From positions 434,001 through 498,000 of the forward strand of contig NZ_SRXU01000002.1 of the NCBI RefSeq assembly GCF_004792695.1: a DNA stretch of 64,000 nucleotides. The letters run 5' to 3'. The position numbers and the translations under genes were made by a program. The notes beneath the pieces were generated by a model. The model was not told the origin of the DNA. It saw nothing but the letters and a program-made list of their open reading frames with translations, and did no database searches. The DNA is from Sphingomonas naasensis. GTDB lineage: Bacteria; Pseudomonadota; Alphaproteobacteria; Sphingomonadales; Sphingomonadaceae. Positions 39,474-47,506 of the stretch are shown here, one piece after another; within the stretch, counting starts at the first letter, position 1, and every line of letters starts with the position of its first letter.

Positions 39474-40370
39474 CTAGCGCCGGACGCCCAGCGTCCGGTC
39501 GATCCATGCGTCGACGATCGCGGTCCCCGGATAGTCCGCGTCGCCGAGCGACCGGTTGATCGCCATGTGCCCGCGCAGCCCCTTGCCCGCCAGTGCCTCC
39601 ACCGAGACGCTGGCGCCGGCGCGGGTCAGCGCCGCGCCGAGCGCATCGGACTGGCGCTTGCCGTCGTCGCGATCGACGTGGAGGATCAGAAACGCCGGCG
39701 CATTGGGCGCGGCGGCCTGCAGCGTCGGCGACAGCGCGCGCTGGCGCACCGGATCGTCGCCGAACGCCTGCGCGTAGATGCGCTGCATGATCCGTGGCCC
39801 GTCCTGCCGCTGCGCCGGCACGTCATAGGCGGCGCCGTCGAGCAGCACGACGCCGTCGAGTTGGTCGAGCCCCAGCCCCGCGCGCTTCAAATAGCGCGGA
39901 TCGGTGGCGACCAACGCCGAAAGATGCGCGCCCGCGCTGTGCCCGGCGAGCACGATGCGTGACGCATCGATTCCCAGCGCGCGCGCGTGCCTGAACAGAT
40001 AGCCGATCGCGTCGGCGACGTCCTGCGCCTGGTCCTCGACCGTGGCGTCCGGCACCAGCCGATAGTTGACCGAAGCGAAGGCAAGCCCGCGCCCGGTGAA
40101 ATGCGGCGCCATCCCGCCGCCGGTGGCGTTGCGCTTGTCGCCCTGCCGCCAGCCGCCGCCATGGACGAAGACGATCAGCGGCGCGGGCCCGGCCGCGCCT
40201 CGCGCGGGGTAGAGATCGAGCCGCTGCAGCGGATCGGCACCATAGGCAATCTCGCGCGGCACGGGCGCCACTTGCGTCGCGGGTGCATAGCGCGCCAGCG
40301 CCGGCGCGGTCACGACCGCGGCTGCCAGCGCCGCAAGGATCAGGTTCCGACGCACGTCGCGCTCCTTCAT
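39474..40370 (-). CDS. Secreted alpha/beta hydrolase (esterase/lipase type)
   Basis: A 298-aa exported hydrolase. Signal peptide: basic start plus LILAALAAAVVTAPALA. Oxyanion motif HGGGW near residue 71, nucleophile Ser in AGHSAGAHLSALV, His in the C-terminal GHMAIN. This is the carboxylesterase/BD-FAE fold that deacylates small esters or polysaccharide side chains. Converges with the previous hydrolase gene, 3 bases between stops. Confidence 0.85.
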   Translation of the reverse strand: MKERDVRRNLILAALAAAVVTAPALARYAPATQVAPVPREIAYGADPLQRLDLYPARGAAGPAPLIVFVHGGGWRQGDKRNATGGGMAPHFTGRGLAFASVNYRLVPDATVEDQAQDVADAIGYLFRHARALGIDASRIVLAGHSAGAHLSALVATDPRYLKRAGLGLDQLDGVVLLDGAAYDVPAQRQDGPRIMQRIYAQAFGDDPVRQRALSPTLQAAAPNAPAFLILHVDRDDGKRQSDALGAALTRAGASVSVEALAGKGLRGHMAINRSLGDADYPGTAIVDAWIDRTLGVRR

Positions 40371-40457
40371 CCCGGAAGCCGCGAAACTATCGACGGACCG
40401 GCGGAGCGTCCAACGATCTTGTGTAACCAGATGTAACCACGCCCCGGTCTCGGCGGC

Positions 40458-40790
40458 CTAGCAACGCCCGGTCTCGAGGCAGACCATGGTCTGGGTCGCC
40501 TGGCGCCGGTTCTGATCTTCCTTCAGCCGTTCGAGCGTCGCGCGATCCCTTTTGGCGCGTTCTTCGAGCTCCGCGACCGTGTTGCAGGTCCGTTTGGGGA
40601 TCACCGATCCGGTCGAGACCGCGGTCTGGCAGACGAGCTTCTTCTTCGGATCCTTCTTGCCCGTGACGGTGACCGAGCCCTCGCTGGCTTCCTGTCCGGC
40701 GGGCTTGTCGCCGGCGGCGGGCGGCGCGGTCTGTCCATACACCAAGGTCGACGCGAACAGCGCGATTGCGGCAAAATGATGCGAGTCCAT
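40458..40790 (-). CDS. Hypothetical secreted protein
   Basis: A 110-aa protein with a probable signal sequence (FAAIALFASTLVYG), a Ser/Thr/Lys-rich linker (GSVTVTGKKDPKKKLVC) and a helical C-terminus (LEERAKRDRATLERLKEDQNRRQ) ending in TGRC. Four cysteines could form disulfides. No named family; this type recurs in sphingomonads. It stands alone. Confidence 0.65.
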   Translation of the reverse strand: MDSHHFAAIALFASTLVYGQTAPPAAGDKPAGQEASEGSVTVTGKKDPKKKLVCQTAVSTGSVIPKRTCNTVAELEERAKRDRATLERLKEDQNRRQATQTMVCLETGRC

Positions 40791-40875
40791 TTGGTATCCC
40801 CGGCCATCCTCGCCGTCGCCTGTCTGCCACTCGCCTCTGCGGTCGTAAACCGGTTTCAGACGGGCAATGCCGGTC

Positions 40876-41046
40876 CTAGATGCTCCAGATCAGCAGATTG
40901 CCCAGCAGCACCAGCGCGGCGATCAGCATCAGCACGCCCTTGAACCGGTCGCCGCCGCGCCACGTCCGCACCGCGCCCCAGACCAGCGCGAACATCGCGA
41001 TCACCGCGATGCTCAGCATCAGCGGGTTGAGCGCGGGGTCCGTCAT
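40876..41046 (-). CDS. Tiny membrane protein downstream of dehydratase gene
   Basis: A 56-aa protein with two hydrophobic helices (LMLSIAVIAMFALVWGAVRTW and GVLMLIAALVLLGNLLIW) and a short basic loop between. The ATG at 41046 overlaps the stop of the next upstream small gene (ATGA). Function unknown; last gene of a three-gene operon. Confidence 0.65.
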   Translation of the reverse strand: MTDPALNPLMLSIAVIAMFALVWGAVRTWRGGDRFKGVLMLIAALVLLGNLLIWSI

Positions 41047-41222
41047 CGCAGCACCAGCCAGAGCAGCAGCACGATCGCCACGCCGACGCCGACGAAGCCC
41101 GCGATCACCCTCGGCTCGCCGCGATAGATCAGCCGCAGGAAATACCAGAGGAACCAGCCGAGCCCGCGCGTGCCGACGCTCAGAATATTGGCGATCAGCG
41201 CGCCGAACCGCGTTTCCTTCAT
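41043..41222 (-). CDS. Tiny membrane protein coupled to dehydratase gene
   Basis: A 59-aa protein: N-terminal amphipathic segment (ALIANILSVGTRGLGWFLWYFLRLIYRGEP) and a C-terminal membrane helix (GFVGVGVAIVLLLWLVL). The ATG shares a base with the dehydratase stop (TGATG). Not recognised as any family. Translational coupling suggests that it is made with the dehydratase, but a functional link is not shown by sequence. Confidence 0.65.
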   Translation of the reverse strand: MKETRFGALIANILSVGTRGLGWFLWYFLRLIYRGEPRVIAGFVGVGVAIVLLLWLVLR

Positions 41223-42190
41223 CAGTCCCTCGATCCCAGCACCGCCGCATAGGCGTCGGGATCGGCATTGCCCCCCGAGAGGATCACCAGCAAGCCCGGC
41301 GCCAGCGCGATCTTGCCCGCAAGCACCGCGGCCAGTGCCACCGAACCGCCCGGCTCGAGCACCAGCCGCAGCTTCGCCGCCGCCCAGCGTTGCGCCTCGC
41401 GCACTTCGCGCTCGCTCACCGCGACTCCCTTGGCGTCGCGGCGGCTGAGCACGTCGAAGGTCAGCGGCGAGACTTCCTTCGTCTGCAGCGCGTCGCACGC
41501 GGTCGCCGGCGGGTTGTCGCCCACCGGCTCGATCCATCCCGCCTCGAGGCTGCGCCGCATATCGTCCCAGCCCTCGGGCTCGACCACAGTCAGCTCGGCC
41601 TCAGGCAGTGCCAGCGCAAGCCCCGCCGCCAGCCCGCCGCCGCCGCACGGCACCACGATATGCGCCGGGTCGGGCAGCTTCATCTCGACCATCTGGGTCA
41701 TCGCCTCGATGCCCGCGCTGCCCTGCCCCTCGATAATCCACGGATCGTCGAAGCTCGGCACCAAAGCCGCGCCGCGCGCATGCGCGAGGTGCGCGGCGAT
41801 CTTCTCGCGATTCTCGGTGGCGCGGTCGTATTTCACCACCTCCGCGCCCATCGCCAGCGTCGCATCGAGCTTCACCTTCGGCGCATCGGCCGGCATCACG
41901 ATCACCGCGGGAATGCCGAGCCGCTTCGCCGCCCAGGCGACTCCCTGCGCGTGATTCCCCGAAGAGAAGGCGACGACGCCTTTTTCGCGCGCCGCGGCGT
42001 CGAGCGCAGTCAGGCGATGCCACGCCCCGCGGATCTTGAAGGCACCGATCGGCTGGAGCGCCTCTGCCTTGAAGCACACCGGAACCCCGCGAATTTCCGC
42101 TGTCAGCAGAGGGGTTTGCGGCAAAATCGCTGCGATCTTCGCTGCAGCGTCGCGCACCCCCGCCCGGGTCGGCTGTCGCACAATCGTCAC
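41222..42190 (-). CDS. Threonine/serine dehydratase family protein
   Basis: A 322-aa PLP enzyme of fold type II. PLP lysine K52 in PIGAFKIRGA, the SSGNHAQGVAWAA phosphate/substrate loop, the CGGGGLAAGLA glycine loop, and LSGGNAD at the C-terminus. It would deaminate threonine or serine to a 2-oxo acid. There is no C-terminal ACT domain, so it resembles the catabolic, non-feedback form. GTG start at 42190. Confidence 0.88.
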   Translation of the reverse strand: MTIVRQPTRAGVRDAAAKIAAILPQTPLLTAEIRGVPVCFKAEALQPIGAFKIRGAWHRLTALDAAAREKGVVAFSSGNHAQGVAWAAKRLGIPAVIVMPADAPKVKLDATLAMGAEVVKYDRATENREKIAAHLAHARGAALVPSFDDPWIIEGQGSAGIEAMTQMVEMKLPDPAHIVVPCGGGGLAAGLALALPEAELTVVEPEGWDDMRRSLEAGWIEPVGDNPPATACDALQTKEVSPLTFDVLSRRDAKGVAVSEREVREAQRWAAAKLRLVLEPGGSVALAAVLAGKIALAPGLLVILSGGNADPDAYAAVLGSRD

Positions 42191-42235
42191 ACTTCACCCC
42201 GCTGTATTTTTCCGGGTCCTCGAATCACTTTACAT

Positions 42236-42337
42236 GGGGGGACCTCGCCCCTAAATGCCGCCTTCCGCTGCCCCATGGGACTTCCAACCGCAAGGCAGCT
42301 TTTCGTCAATGTTTGCCGCAAGGCATTTGGAGGTCCC
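42236..42337 (+). promoter_or_regulatory. speF-type leader of the ornithine decarboxylase gene
   Basis: The ~100-base leader folds on itself and buries the ribosome site. GGGACCTC (42239-42246) pairs with GAGGTCCC (42330-42337), AAATGCC (42253-42259) with GGCATTT (42322-42328), and GCTGCC (42267-42272) with GGCAGC (42294-42299). The SD GGAGG (42329-42333) is inside the stem. Position and shape fit the alphaproteobacterial speF motif (Rfam speF) that controls ornithine decarboxylases. The ligand or trigger is not visible. Confidence 0.7.
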
Positions 42338-42341
42338 TTGA
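42255..42341 (+). CDS. Possible leader peptide inside the speF leader
   Basis: A 28-codon ORF with ATG at 42255 runs through the leader and stops one base before the TTG start of the decarboxylase. It begins MPPSAAPWD and ends AARHLEVP. Translating it would open the leader stem and free the ribosome site. The ATG has no obvious ribosome site of its own. A six-codon ORF (42234-42254) lies just before it. Confidence 0.35.
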   Translation: MPPSAAPWDFQPQGSFSSMFAARHLEVP

Positions 42342-42342
42342 G

Positions 42343-43569
42343 TTGCACAAGCATCATCGCGCGCTGGGGTTAGCGTCTCCCCGATCGACCGCTCTTCGCG
42401 GTATCGACATCGCCGCTCAGCGACCGGTGCAGCCGGTCACGCTGACTCGTCCGCACGCCGCATCGCGTGCCGCCCGCTTCTTCGTCGAGAAGTTCCCGGG
42501 TCGCTCGATGTATGCCGTGAAGGCGAATCCGTCCCCCGATCTGCTGCAGATCCTGTGGGATAGCGGAATCACGCATTACGACGTCGCGTCGATCGCCGAG
42601 GTCCGCCTCGTCGCCGCGACGCTGCCCGAAGCCACGCTCTGCTTCATGCACCCGGTCAAGGCCGAAGAAGCGATCGCAGAGGCGTATTTCGAGCATGGCG
42701 TCCGCGTGTTCAGCCTCGACAGCATCGAAGAACTCGAGAAGATCGTCGCCGCCACCAAGGGCGCCGGGGACCTCACTCTGTGCGTCCGCATGCGCGTTTC
42801 GTCGGATCATTCGAAGCTCAGCCTCGCGTCGAAGTTCGGCGTCGGCCCCGGCGAGTCGAAGGAACTGCTGATGGCGACCCGTCAGGTCGCCGACGCGCTC
42901 GGCATCTGCTTCCATGTCGGCAGCCAGGCGATGTCGCCCGAGGCCTACGGCAATGCGATGGAGCGCGTCCGCGCCGCGATCGTCGAGGCGGGCGTCACGG
43001 TCGACGTGATCGATGTCGGCGGTGGCTTCCCCTCGTCCTATCCGGGCATGGAGCCTCCTCCGCTCGAGCTTTATTTCGCGACGATCCACCGCGCGTTCGA
43101 GAGCCTGCCGATCTCCTATTCGGCCGAGCTCTGGGCCGAGCCGGGCCGTGCGCTCTGCGCCGAGTACAGCTCGATCATCGTGCGCGTCGAAAAGCGTCGC
43201 GGCAGCGAGCTCTACATCAACGACGGCGCATACGGCGCGCTGTTCGATGCGGCGCATATCGGCTGGCGTTTCCCCGTCCGTCTCCTTCGCGAGCCGGATT
43301 CGAACGCCCGCGACGTCGAGTTCAGCTTCTACGGGCCGACCTGCGACGATCTCGATCACATGGCGGGCCCGTTCCCGCTGCCCGCCGACATCGGTGCCGG
43401 CGACTATATCGAGATCGGCATGCTCGGCGCGTACGGCGCGGCGATGCGCACCGCGTTCAACGGCTTCGGCTCGGACCAGACGGTGATCGTCGACGACGAG
43501 CCGATGACCTCGCTCTATCTCGAGCAGGTCGAGGAACAGGCACCCGCCTCGAACGTCGTCAAGCTGTAA
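42343..43569 (+). CDS. Ornithine decarboxylase (type III PLP, alanine-racemase fold)
   Basis: A 408-aa decarboxylase that would make putrescine from ornithine, though lysine decarboxylation is possible too. PLP lysine K60 in MYAVKANPSPDLLQI, HVGSQ, GGGFPSSYPG, and the C-terminal substrate-site aspartate region (GPTCDDLDHM). The TTG start follows GGAGG by 9 bases and opens the known N-terminus of the family (HKHHRALGL). A structured leader precedes it and a polyamine synthase gene follows. Confidence 0.9.
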   Translation: MHKHHRALGLASPRSTALRGIDIAAQRPVQPVTLTRPHAASRAARFFVEKFPGRSMYAVKANPSPDLLQILWDSGITHYDVASIAEVRLVAATLPEATLCFMHPVKAEEAIAEAYFEHGVRVFSLDSIEELEKIVAATKGAGDLTLCVRMRVSSDHSKLSLASKFGVGPGESKELLMATRQVADALGICFHVGSQAMSPEAYGNAMERVRAAIVEAGVTVDVIDVGGGFPSSYPGMEPPPLELYFATIHRAFESLPISYSAELWAEPGRALCAEYSSIIVRVEKRRGSELYINDGAYGALFDAAHIGWRFPVRLLREPDSNARDVEFSFYGPTCDDLDHMAGPFPLPADIGAGDYIEIGMLGAYGAAMRTAFNGFGSDQTVIVDDEPMTSLYLEQVEEQAPASNVVKL

Positions 43570-43686
43570 CCAGACCTAGCCAGACGGCAGTCTTTGAATT
43601 TGGAAGCGGGGTGCTCTATGCGCCCCGCTTCCTCACGGGTTTCCGCGTCCCCTGAACGACGACGGCCATGCTGAATGGGAGCTCCC

Positions 43687-44766
43687 ATGTCCGACACTCT
43701 CCTCAAGACCGCCGCGGCCAATGCGCCGATCAACGACACCCGCAAGGCGGAATTGCTGTCGAAGCAGGTCAAGCACATCGACATCACCAGCTTCGACGCG
43801 CGCCCGATCGTCGACGCGATGGCGGACATGAGCTTCACCAGCCGCGATCTCGGCCGCGCCACCAGGATCTATAACGAGATGCTGGCCGACAAGGACTGCA
43901 CCGTCTGCCTCGTGATCGCCGGCTCGACCTCGGCGGGCGGCTGCATGGACCTCTATGCCGAGCTGATCCGCAACAACATGGTCGACGTCGTCGTCGCCAC
44001 CGGCGCCACCATCGTCGACATGGATTTCTTCGAGGGCCTCGGCCACAAGCACTATCAGGCGCTCGAGATCCCCGACGACGATACGCTGCGCTCGCTCTAC
44101 ATCGACCGCATCTACGACACCTATATCGACGAGGAAGACCTCCAGAACGTCGACCACACGATCTTCGAGATCGCCGAGAGCCTCGAGCCCAAGGCCTACA
44201 GCTCGCGCGCTTTCATCCGCGAAATGGGCAAGTATCTCGTCGAGCACGGCAAGAAGGAGAACAGCCTCGTCAAGCTCGCTTATGAGCATGACGTGCCGAT
44301 CTTCTGCCCGGCCTTCGTCGACAGCTCGGCGGGCTTCGGTCTCGTCAAGCATCAGGTCGACGCGGCCAAGGAAGGCCGTCCGTACCTGATGATCGACGCG
44401 GTCGCGGACTTCCGCGAGCTGACCGACATCAAGATCGCGGCGGGCACCACCGGCCTGCTGATGATCGGCGGCGGCGTGCCGAAGAACTTCATCCAGGACA
44501 CGGTCGTCTGCGCCGAGATCCTCGGCCATGAGGACGTCGCGGTGCACAAGTACGCCGTCCAGATCACCGTCGCCGACGTCCGCGACGGCGCCTGTTCGTC
44601 CTCGACGCTGCAGGAGGCCGCGTCGTGGGGCAAGGTCAACACCGGCATCGAACAGATGGTCTTCGCCGAGGCCGGCTCGGTGATGCCGCTGCTCGCCAGC
44701 GACGCCTATCACCGCGGCCACTGGAAGGACCGCGCCAAGCGCGGCTGGGCCAAGCTGTTCGGCTGA
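43687..44766 (+). CDS. Deoxyhypusine synthase-like polyamine synthase (homospermidine synthase type)
   Basis: A 359-aa NAD-dependent enzyme of the deoxyhypusine synthase family. Bacteria lack eIF5A, and relatives in bacteria transfer an aminobutyl group to putrescine (homospermidine synthase, SpeY) or make guanidino polyamines. The catalytic Lys motif is in EAASWGKVNTG; other marks are SLRSLYIDRIYDTYIDEEDL and HKYAVQITVADVRDGA. The neighbouring ODC would supply putrescine, and sphingomonads are known for sym-homospermidine, so homospermidine synthesis is the best inference. ATG at 43687. Confidence 0.88.
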   Translation: MSDTLLKTAAANAPINDTRKAELLSKQVKHIDITSFDARPIVDAMADMSFTSRDLGRATRIYNEMLADKDCTVCLVIAGSTSAGGCMDLYAELIRNNMVDVVVATGATIVDMDFFEGLGHKHYQALEIPDDDTLRSLYIDRIYDTYIDEEDLQNVDHTIFEIAESLEPKAYSSRAFIREMGKYLVEHGKKENSLVKLAYEHDVPIFCPAFVDSSAGFGLVKHQVDAAKEGRPYLMIDAVADFRELTDIKIAAGTTGLLMIGGGVPKNFIQDTVVCAEILGHEDVAVHKYAVQITVADVRDGACSSSTLQEAASWGKVNTGIEQMVFAEAGSVMPLLASDAYHRGHWKDRAKRGWAKLFG

Positions 44767-44790
44767 GCCTCCAGCACTGAAGAAACGAAG

Positions 44791-44818
44791 CGGCCGGGGA
44801 GCGATCCCCGGCCGTTTT
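44791..44818 (+). terminator. Intrinsic terminator of the polyamine genes
   Basis: CGGCCGGGGA, loop GCGA, TCCCCGGCCG, then TTTT. Twenty-five bases after the deoxyhypusine-synthase-like gene, rightward. A stable GC stem with a short T-run. Confidence 0.85.
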
Positions 44819-44830
44819 GCTTTCCGCTGT

Positions 44831-44954
44831 CCTCCCCCGCCAGGGGGAGGTGGCATGCGCAGCATGACGGAGGGGGCGGAAGCACGACGGCGATTGGATT
44901 GCTTACCTCCCCCTCCGTCGCCTTCGGCGACACCTCCCCCTGGCGGGGGAGGAT
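44831..44954. repeat. Palindromic intergenic repeat (copy 2)
   Basis: Second copy of the element at 15737-15867. Outer arms CCTCCCCCGCC and GGCGGGGGAGG, inner arms GACGGAGGGGG and its complement, and the shared core GGTGGCATGCGCAGCATGAC. It lies between the polyamine synthase gene and the converging SDR gene. Confidence 0.8.
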
Positions 44955-44956
44955 TA

Positions 44957-45730
44957 TCAGGACTCCTCCCCCGCCCGCGCCTTGCGGACCATCTCGCCCA
45001 TCTGCGCCAGCGCCGCATCGAAGCGCCCCTCGCGCTCGGCGAAGCGCAGCCCCTTCACCCGCTCGACGAGGATCTCCGCCGGCGTCGGCTGCTCCCCGAA
45101 CAGCGCCATCACTTCGTCGATGAATGCGTCGAGCGGCTGATAGCCCGGGCGGGTCTCCTGCCCCGGGGTCAGTCCGGTCTGCACCGCGGGCGGGGCCAGC
45201 TCGATCACCTCGATCTTGCCCTGCAGCGCGTCGCGCAGCGCCACCGTGTAGCTGTGGATCGCCGCCTTGGTCGCCGAATAGGTCGGCGCCAGCGCGATCG
45301 GCACGAAGGCGAGCCCCGAGCTGACATTGACGATCGTCGCGTCGCCGCGCGCGGTGAAATGGTCGATCAGCGCATTGGTCAGCCGGATCGGGCCGAGCAG
45401 ATTGGTGGTGATCGTCGCCTCGGCGTCGCCCAGATCCCGTCGCGTGTCGAGCGCCTCGTAGCGCATGATCCCGGCATTGTTGATCAGCACGTTGAGCGAG
45501 GCATGCTCGGCGATCACCCGCCGCGCGAAATCCTCGACGCCCTCGGCGCTCTCGACGTCGAGCGTCATCGCGAACATCCCCTCACGACCCGCCACCACGG
45601 CATCGAGCGCCTCGCGACGCCGCCCGGCGACGATCACCCGATTGCCCTGCGCATGAAACTTCTCCGCGAGCGCCGCGCCGATGCCCGATCCGCCGCCGGT
45701 GATGAGAATGGTGTTGCCGCTGGTCTTCAT
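44957..45730 (-). CDS. Short-chain dehydrogenase/reductase (DltE-like)
   Basis: A 257-aa classical SDR. Cofactor motif TGGGSGIG at residues 11-18, NNAG near residue 87, active-site Ser in NVSSGLAFVP and YSATK for the catalytic Tyr/Lys. Layout is close to DltE-like oxidoreductases. The ATG at 45730 lies below GGAGGAACGAT. Divergent from an HxlR regulator gene across an inverted-repeat operator, so it is probably regulated by that protein and possibly by an electrophile or aldehyde. Confidence 0.9.
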   Translation of the reverse strand: MKTSGNTILITGGGSGIGAALAEKFHAQGNRVIVAGRRREALDAVVAGREGMFAMTLDVESAEGVEDFARRVIAEHASLNVLINNAGIMRYEALDTRRDLGDAEATITTNLLGPIRLTNALIDHFTARGDATIVNVSSGLAFVPIALAPTYSATKAAIHSYTVALRDALQGKIEVIELAPPAVQTGLTPGQETRPGYQPLDAFIDEVMALFGEQPTPAEILVERVKGLRFAEREGRFDAALAQMGEMVRKARAGEES

Positions 45731-45774
45731 CGCATCGTTCCTCCGATGGGTTGCTGCGGCCAATCTAGATTGAT

Positions 45775-45828
45775 ACTCTCCGTGAGTAAGAAGGCACCGA
45801 AAAGATTTATACTTACCTTTTGGAGAGT
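45775..45828. promoter_or_regulatory. Two inverted ACTCTCC...GTAAG boxes between SDR and HxlR genes
   Basis: ACTCTCC-N4-GTAAG at 45775-45790 is repeated in inverted form as CTTAC-N5-GGAGAGT at 45812-45828. The second copy overlaps the HxlR ribosome-binding site. Divergent position between a regulator and its neighbour is the usual place for an HxlR operator. Confidence 0.55.
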
Positions 45829-45833
45829 GTATT

Positions 45834-46244
45834 TTGGCCAAGCCCGCGCCGCTTCCCCCCAAACGCGCCAAGGCTTGGCCCGATGCCGGCGATCCGCGCG
45901 TCGACGCCCTCGTCACCGAGGTGATCGGCCGCGTCGCCGACAAATGGACGATGCTGATCCTCGAGGAACTCGCCGAATATGCGCATCTCCGCTTCACCCA
46001 GATCGGCAAGCTGGTGCCCGGCATCAGCCAGAAGATGCTCACCCAGACGCTGCGCCAGATGGAGCGCGACGGGCTGGTCGATCGCACCGTCCATCCGGTG
46101 ATCCCGCCGCATGTCGACTATCGCCTCACCGATCTCGGCGAGAGCCTCGGCGCCGCCTTTTGCGCGGTGTGGCTGTGGGCGGAGGCCAATCTCGAACGGA
46201 TCGAGGCGGCACGCGGCAGCTTCGATGGCCGGGCGGCGGGCTAG
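45834..46244 (+). CDS. HxlR family transcriptional regulator
   Basis: A 136-aa winged-helix regulator. The core (VIGRVADKWTMLILEELAEYAHLRFTQIGKLVPGISQKMLTQTLRQMERDGLV) is a close fit to HxlR proteins; the wing ends in YRLTDLGESLG. No cysteine in the DNA-binding half that would give redox sensing. TTG start at 45834 with GGAGAG upstream. It probably represses its own and the divergent SDR gene. Confidence 0.9.
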   Translation: MAKPAPLPPKRAKAWPDAGDPRVDALVTEVIGRVADKWTMLILEELAEYAHLRFTQIGKLVPGISQKMLTQTLRQMERDGLVDRTVHPVIPPHVDYRLTDLGESLGAAFCAVWLWAEANLERIEAARGSFDGRAAG

Positions 46245-46371
46245 CCCCGATCGCGGCCGGCCCTGTCCTACACGGCGCGACGCTGCTAGGCTTTTGCGCT
46301 GTACGCTTGAAGGTTTGTAGGATTTTTTCGGCGCGGCCGACGAAACATAATTTCAGCGCCGCGCAACGGGA

Positions 46372-46400
46372 GAGTCGTTGTATCGCGACAATTGCGACTC
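46372..46400. promoter_or_regulatory. Inverted repeat upstream of esterase gene
   Basis: GAGTCG (46372-46377) and CGACTC (46395-46400) with inner TTGT/ACAA. An imperfect 29-base palindrome ~70 bases before the start; could be an operator or leader stem. Confidence 0.35.
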
Positions 46401-46464
46401 TAGACGCCGCAAATCCAACAAATCGGCCGCGCAGCTGTAGGATAAAATCGAGGGGGAGCATGCC

Positions 46465-47445
46465 ATGTCGATCGATCGCCGCACGCTGATGGGAGGGGTC
46501 ATGGGGCTCACGCTCGCAGCGGCCGCAAAGGCGCAGGACGCTCCCACCCCCTATGTCCCCGGCACCGGCACCGCCGCCTGGCCGCCGGGGGAGCATTTCA
46601 GGCTCTGGCCCGGCACCCCGCCGGGCGCGCCCTCGCCGCTTCCCGCCAACAACTTCACGATCAACGGCAGCTTCAAGGAGCTGTGGCTGCGCGGCGTCTC
46701 CGAGCCGATGGTCGGCGTCTATCGCCCTGCCAGGCCCGATGGCCGCGCGGTGCTGTCGATCCCCGGCGGCGGCTATGGCTTCGTCTCGGTCGAGAATGAA
46801 GGCGTCGATGTCGCCAGGGCGCTGACCCCGCACGGCATCACCGTCTTCGTCCTCGCCTATCGCCTGCCCGGCGAAGGCTGGGCCAACCGCGCCGACGTGC
46901 CCTTGCAGGACGCCCAGCGCGCGATGCGGCTGATCCGCGCCAATGCCGGCAAATATGGCATCGATCCGGCGAAGCTCGGGCTGGTCGGCTTCTCGGCCGG
47001 CGGCCATCTCGGCGGATCGCTGGCGGTCGGCCATGACGATCCGGTCTACAAGCCGGTCGACGCCGCCGACAGCGGCTCGGCGCGCCCCGCCTATGCCGGG
47101 CTCGTCTATCCCGCGGTCTCGTTCCATTCGGCGGGGTTCGAGGATCGCAAGAGCAACGGCCTCTGGGGCGAGACGACCGACGACGCCACCAAGGCGCGCT
47201 ACACGCCGCTCGACCGGGTCAGCCCCGCGACGCCGCCGATCTTTCTCGTCCATGCGTTCGACGACGGCACCGTCCCGGTCCAGCAGAGCCTCGCGATGAT
47301 CGACGCCTGCCGCACCCACAAGGTGCCGGTCGAGGCGCATCTCTTCGAGAAGGGTGGCCATGGCTTCGGCGCGCTCCATCTCCCCGCGGACTCGCCCGGT
47401 CGGCTATGGACCGACGTCTTCGCGCGCTGGACCGCCAAACGCTAG
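46465..47445 (+). CDS. Exported alpha/beta hydrolase (acetylesterase-like)
   Basis: A 326-aa hydrolase with a twin-arginine-like start (IDRRTLMGGVMGLTLAAAAKAQ). The oxyanion region is IPGGGYGFVS near residue 96; nucleophile Ser in VGFSAGGHLGGSL near residue 173; Asp in HAFDDGTVP; His in KGGHGFG. Architecture matches esterases of the acetyl-xylan/BD-FAE group that work on sugar esters. The 220-base region upstream has a hairpin near 46372-46400. Monocistronic. Confidence 0.85.
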   Translation: MSIDRRTLMGGVMGLTLAAAAKAQDAPTPYVPGTGTAAWPPGEHFRLWPGTPPGAPSPLPANNFTINGSFKELWLRGVSEPMVGVYRPARPDGRAVLSIPGGGYGFVSVENEGVDVARALTPHGITVFVLAYRLPGEGWANRADVPLQDAQRAMRLIRANAGKYGIDPAKLGLVGFSAGGHLGGSLAVGHDDPVYKPVDAADSGSARPAYAGLVYPAVSFHSAGFEDRKSNGLWGETTDDATKARYTPLDRVSPATPPIFLVHAFDDGTVPVQQSLAMIDACRTHKVPVEAHLFEKGGHGFGALHLPADSPGRLWTDVFARWTAKR

Positions 47446-47506
47446 ATCCGTTGCATTCCCGAACTGATTGCGGCAGCCTCGCGTAACAATCGGAGGGGAC
47501 CCCGAA

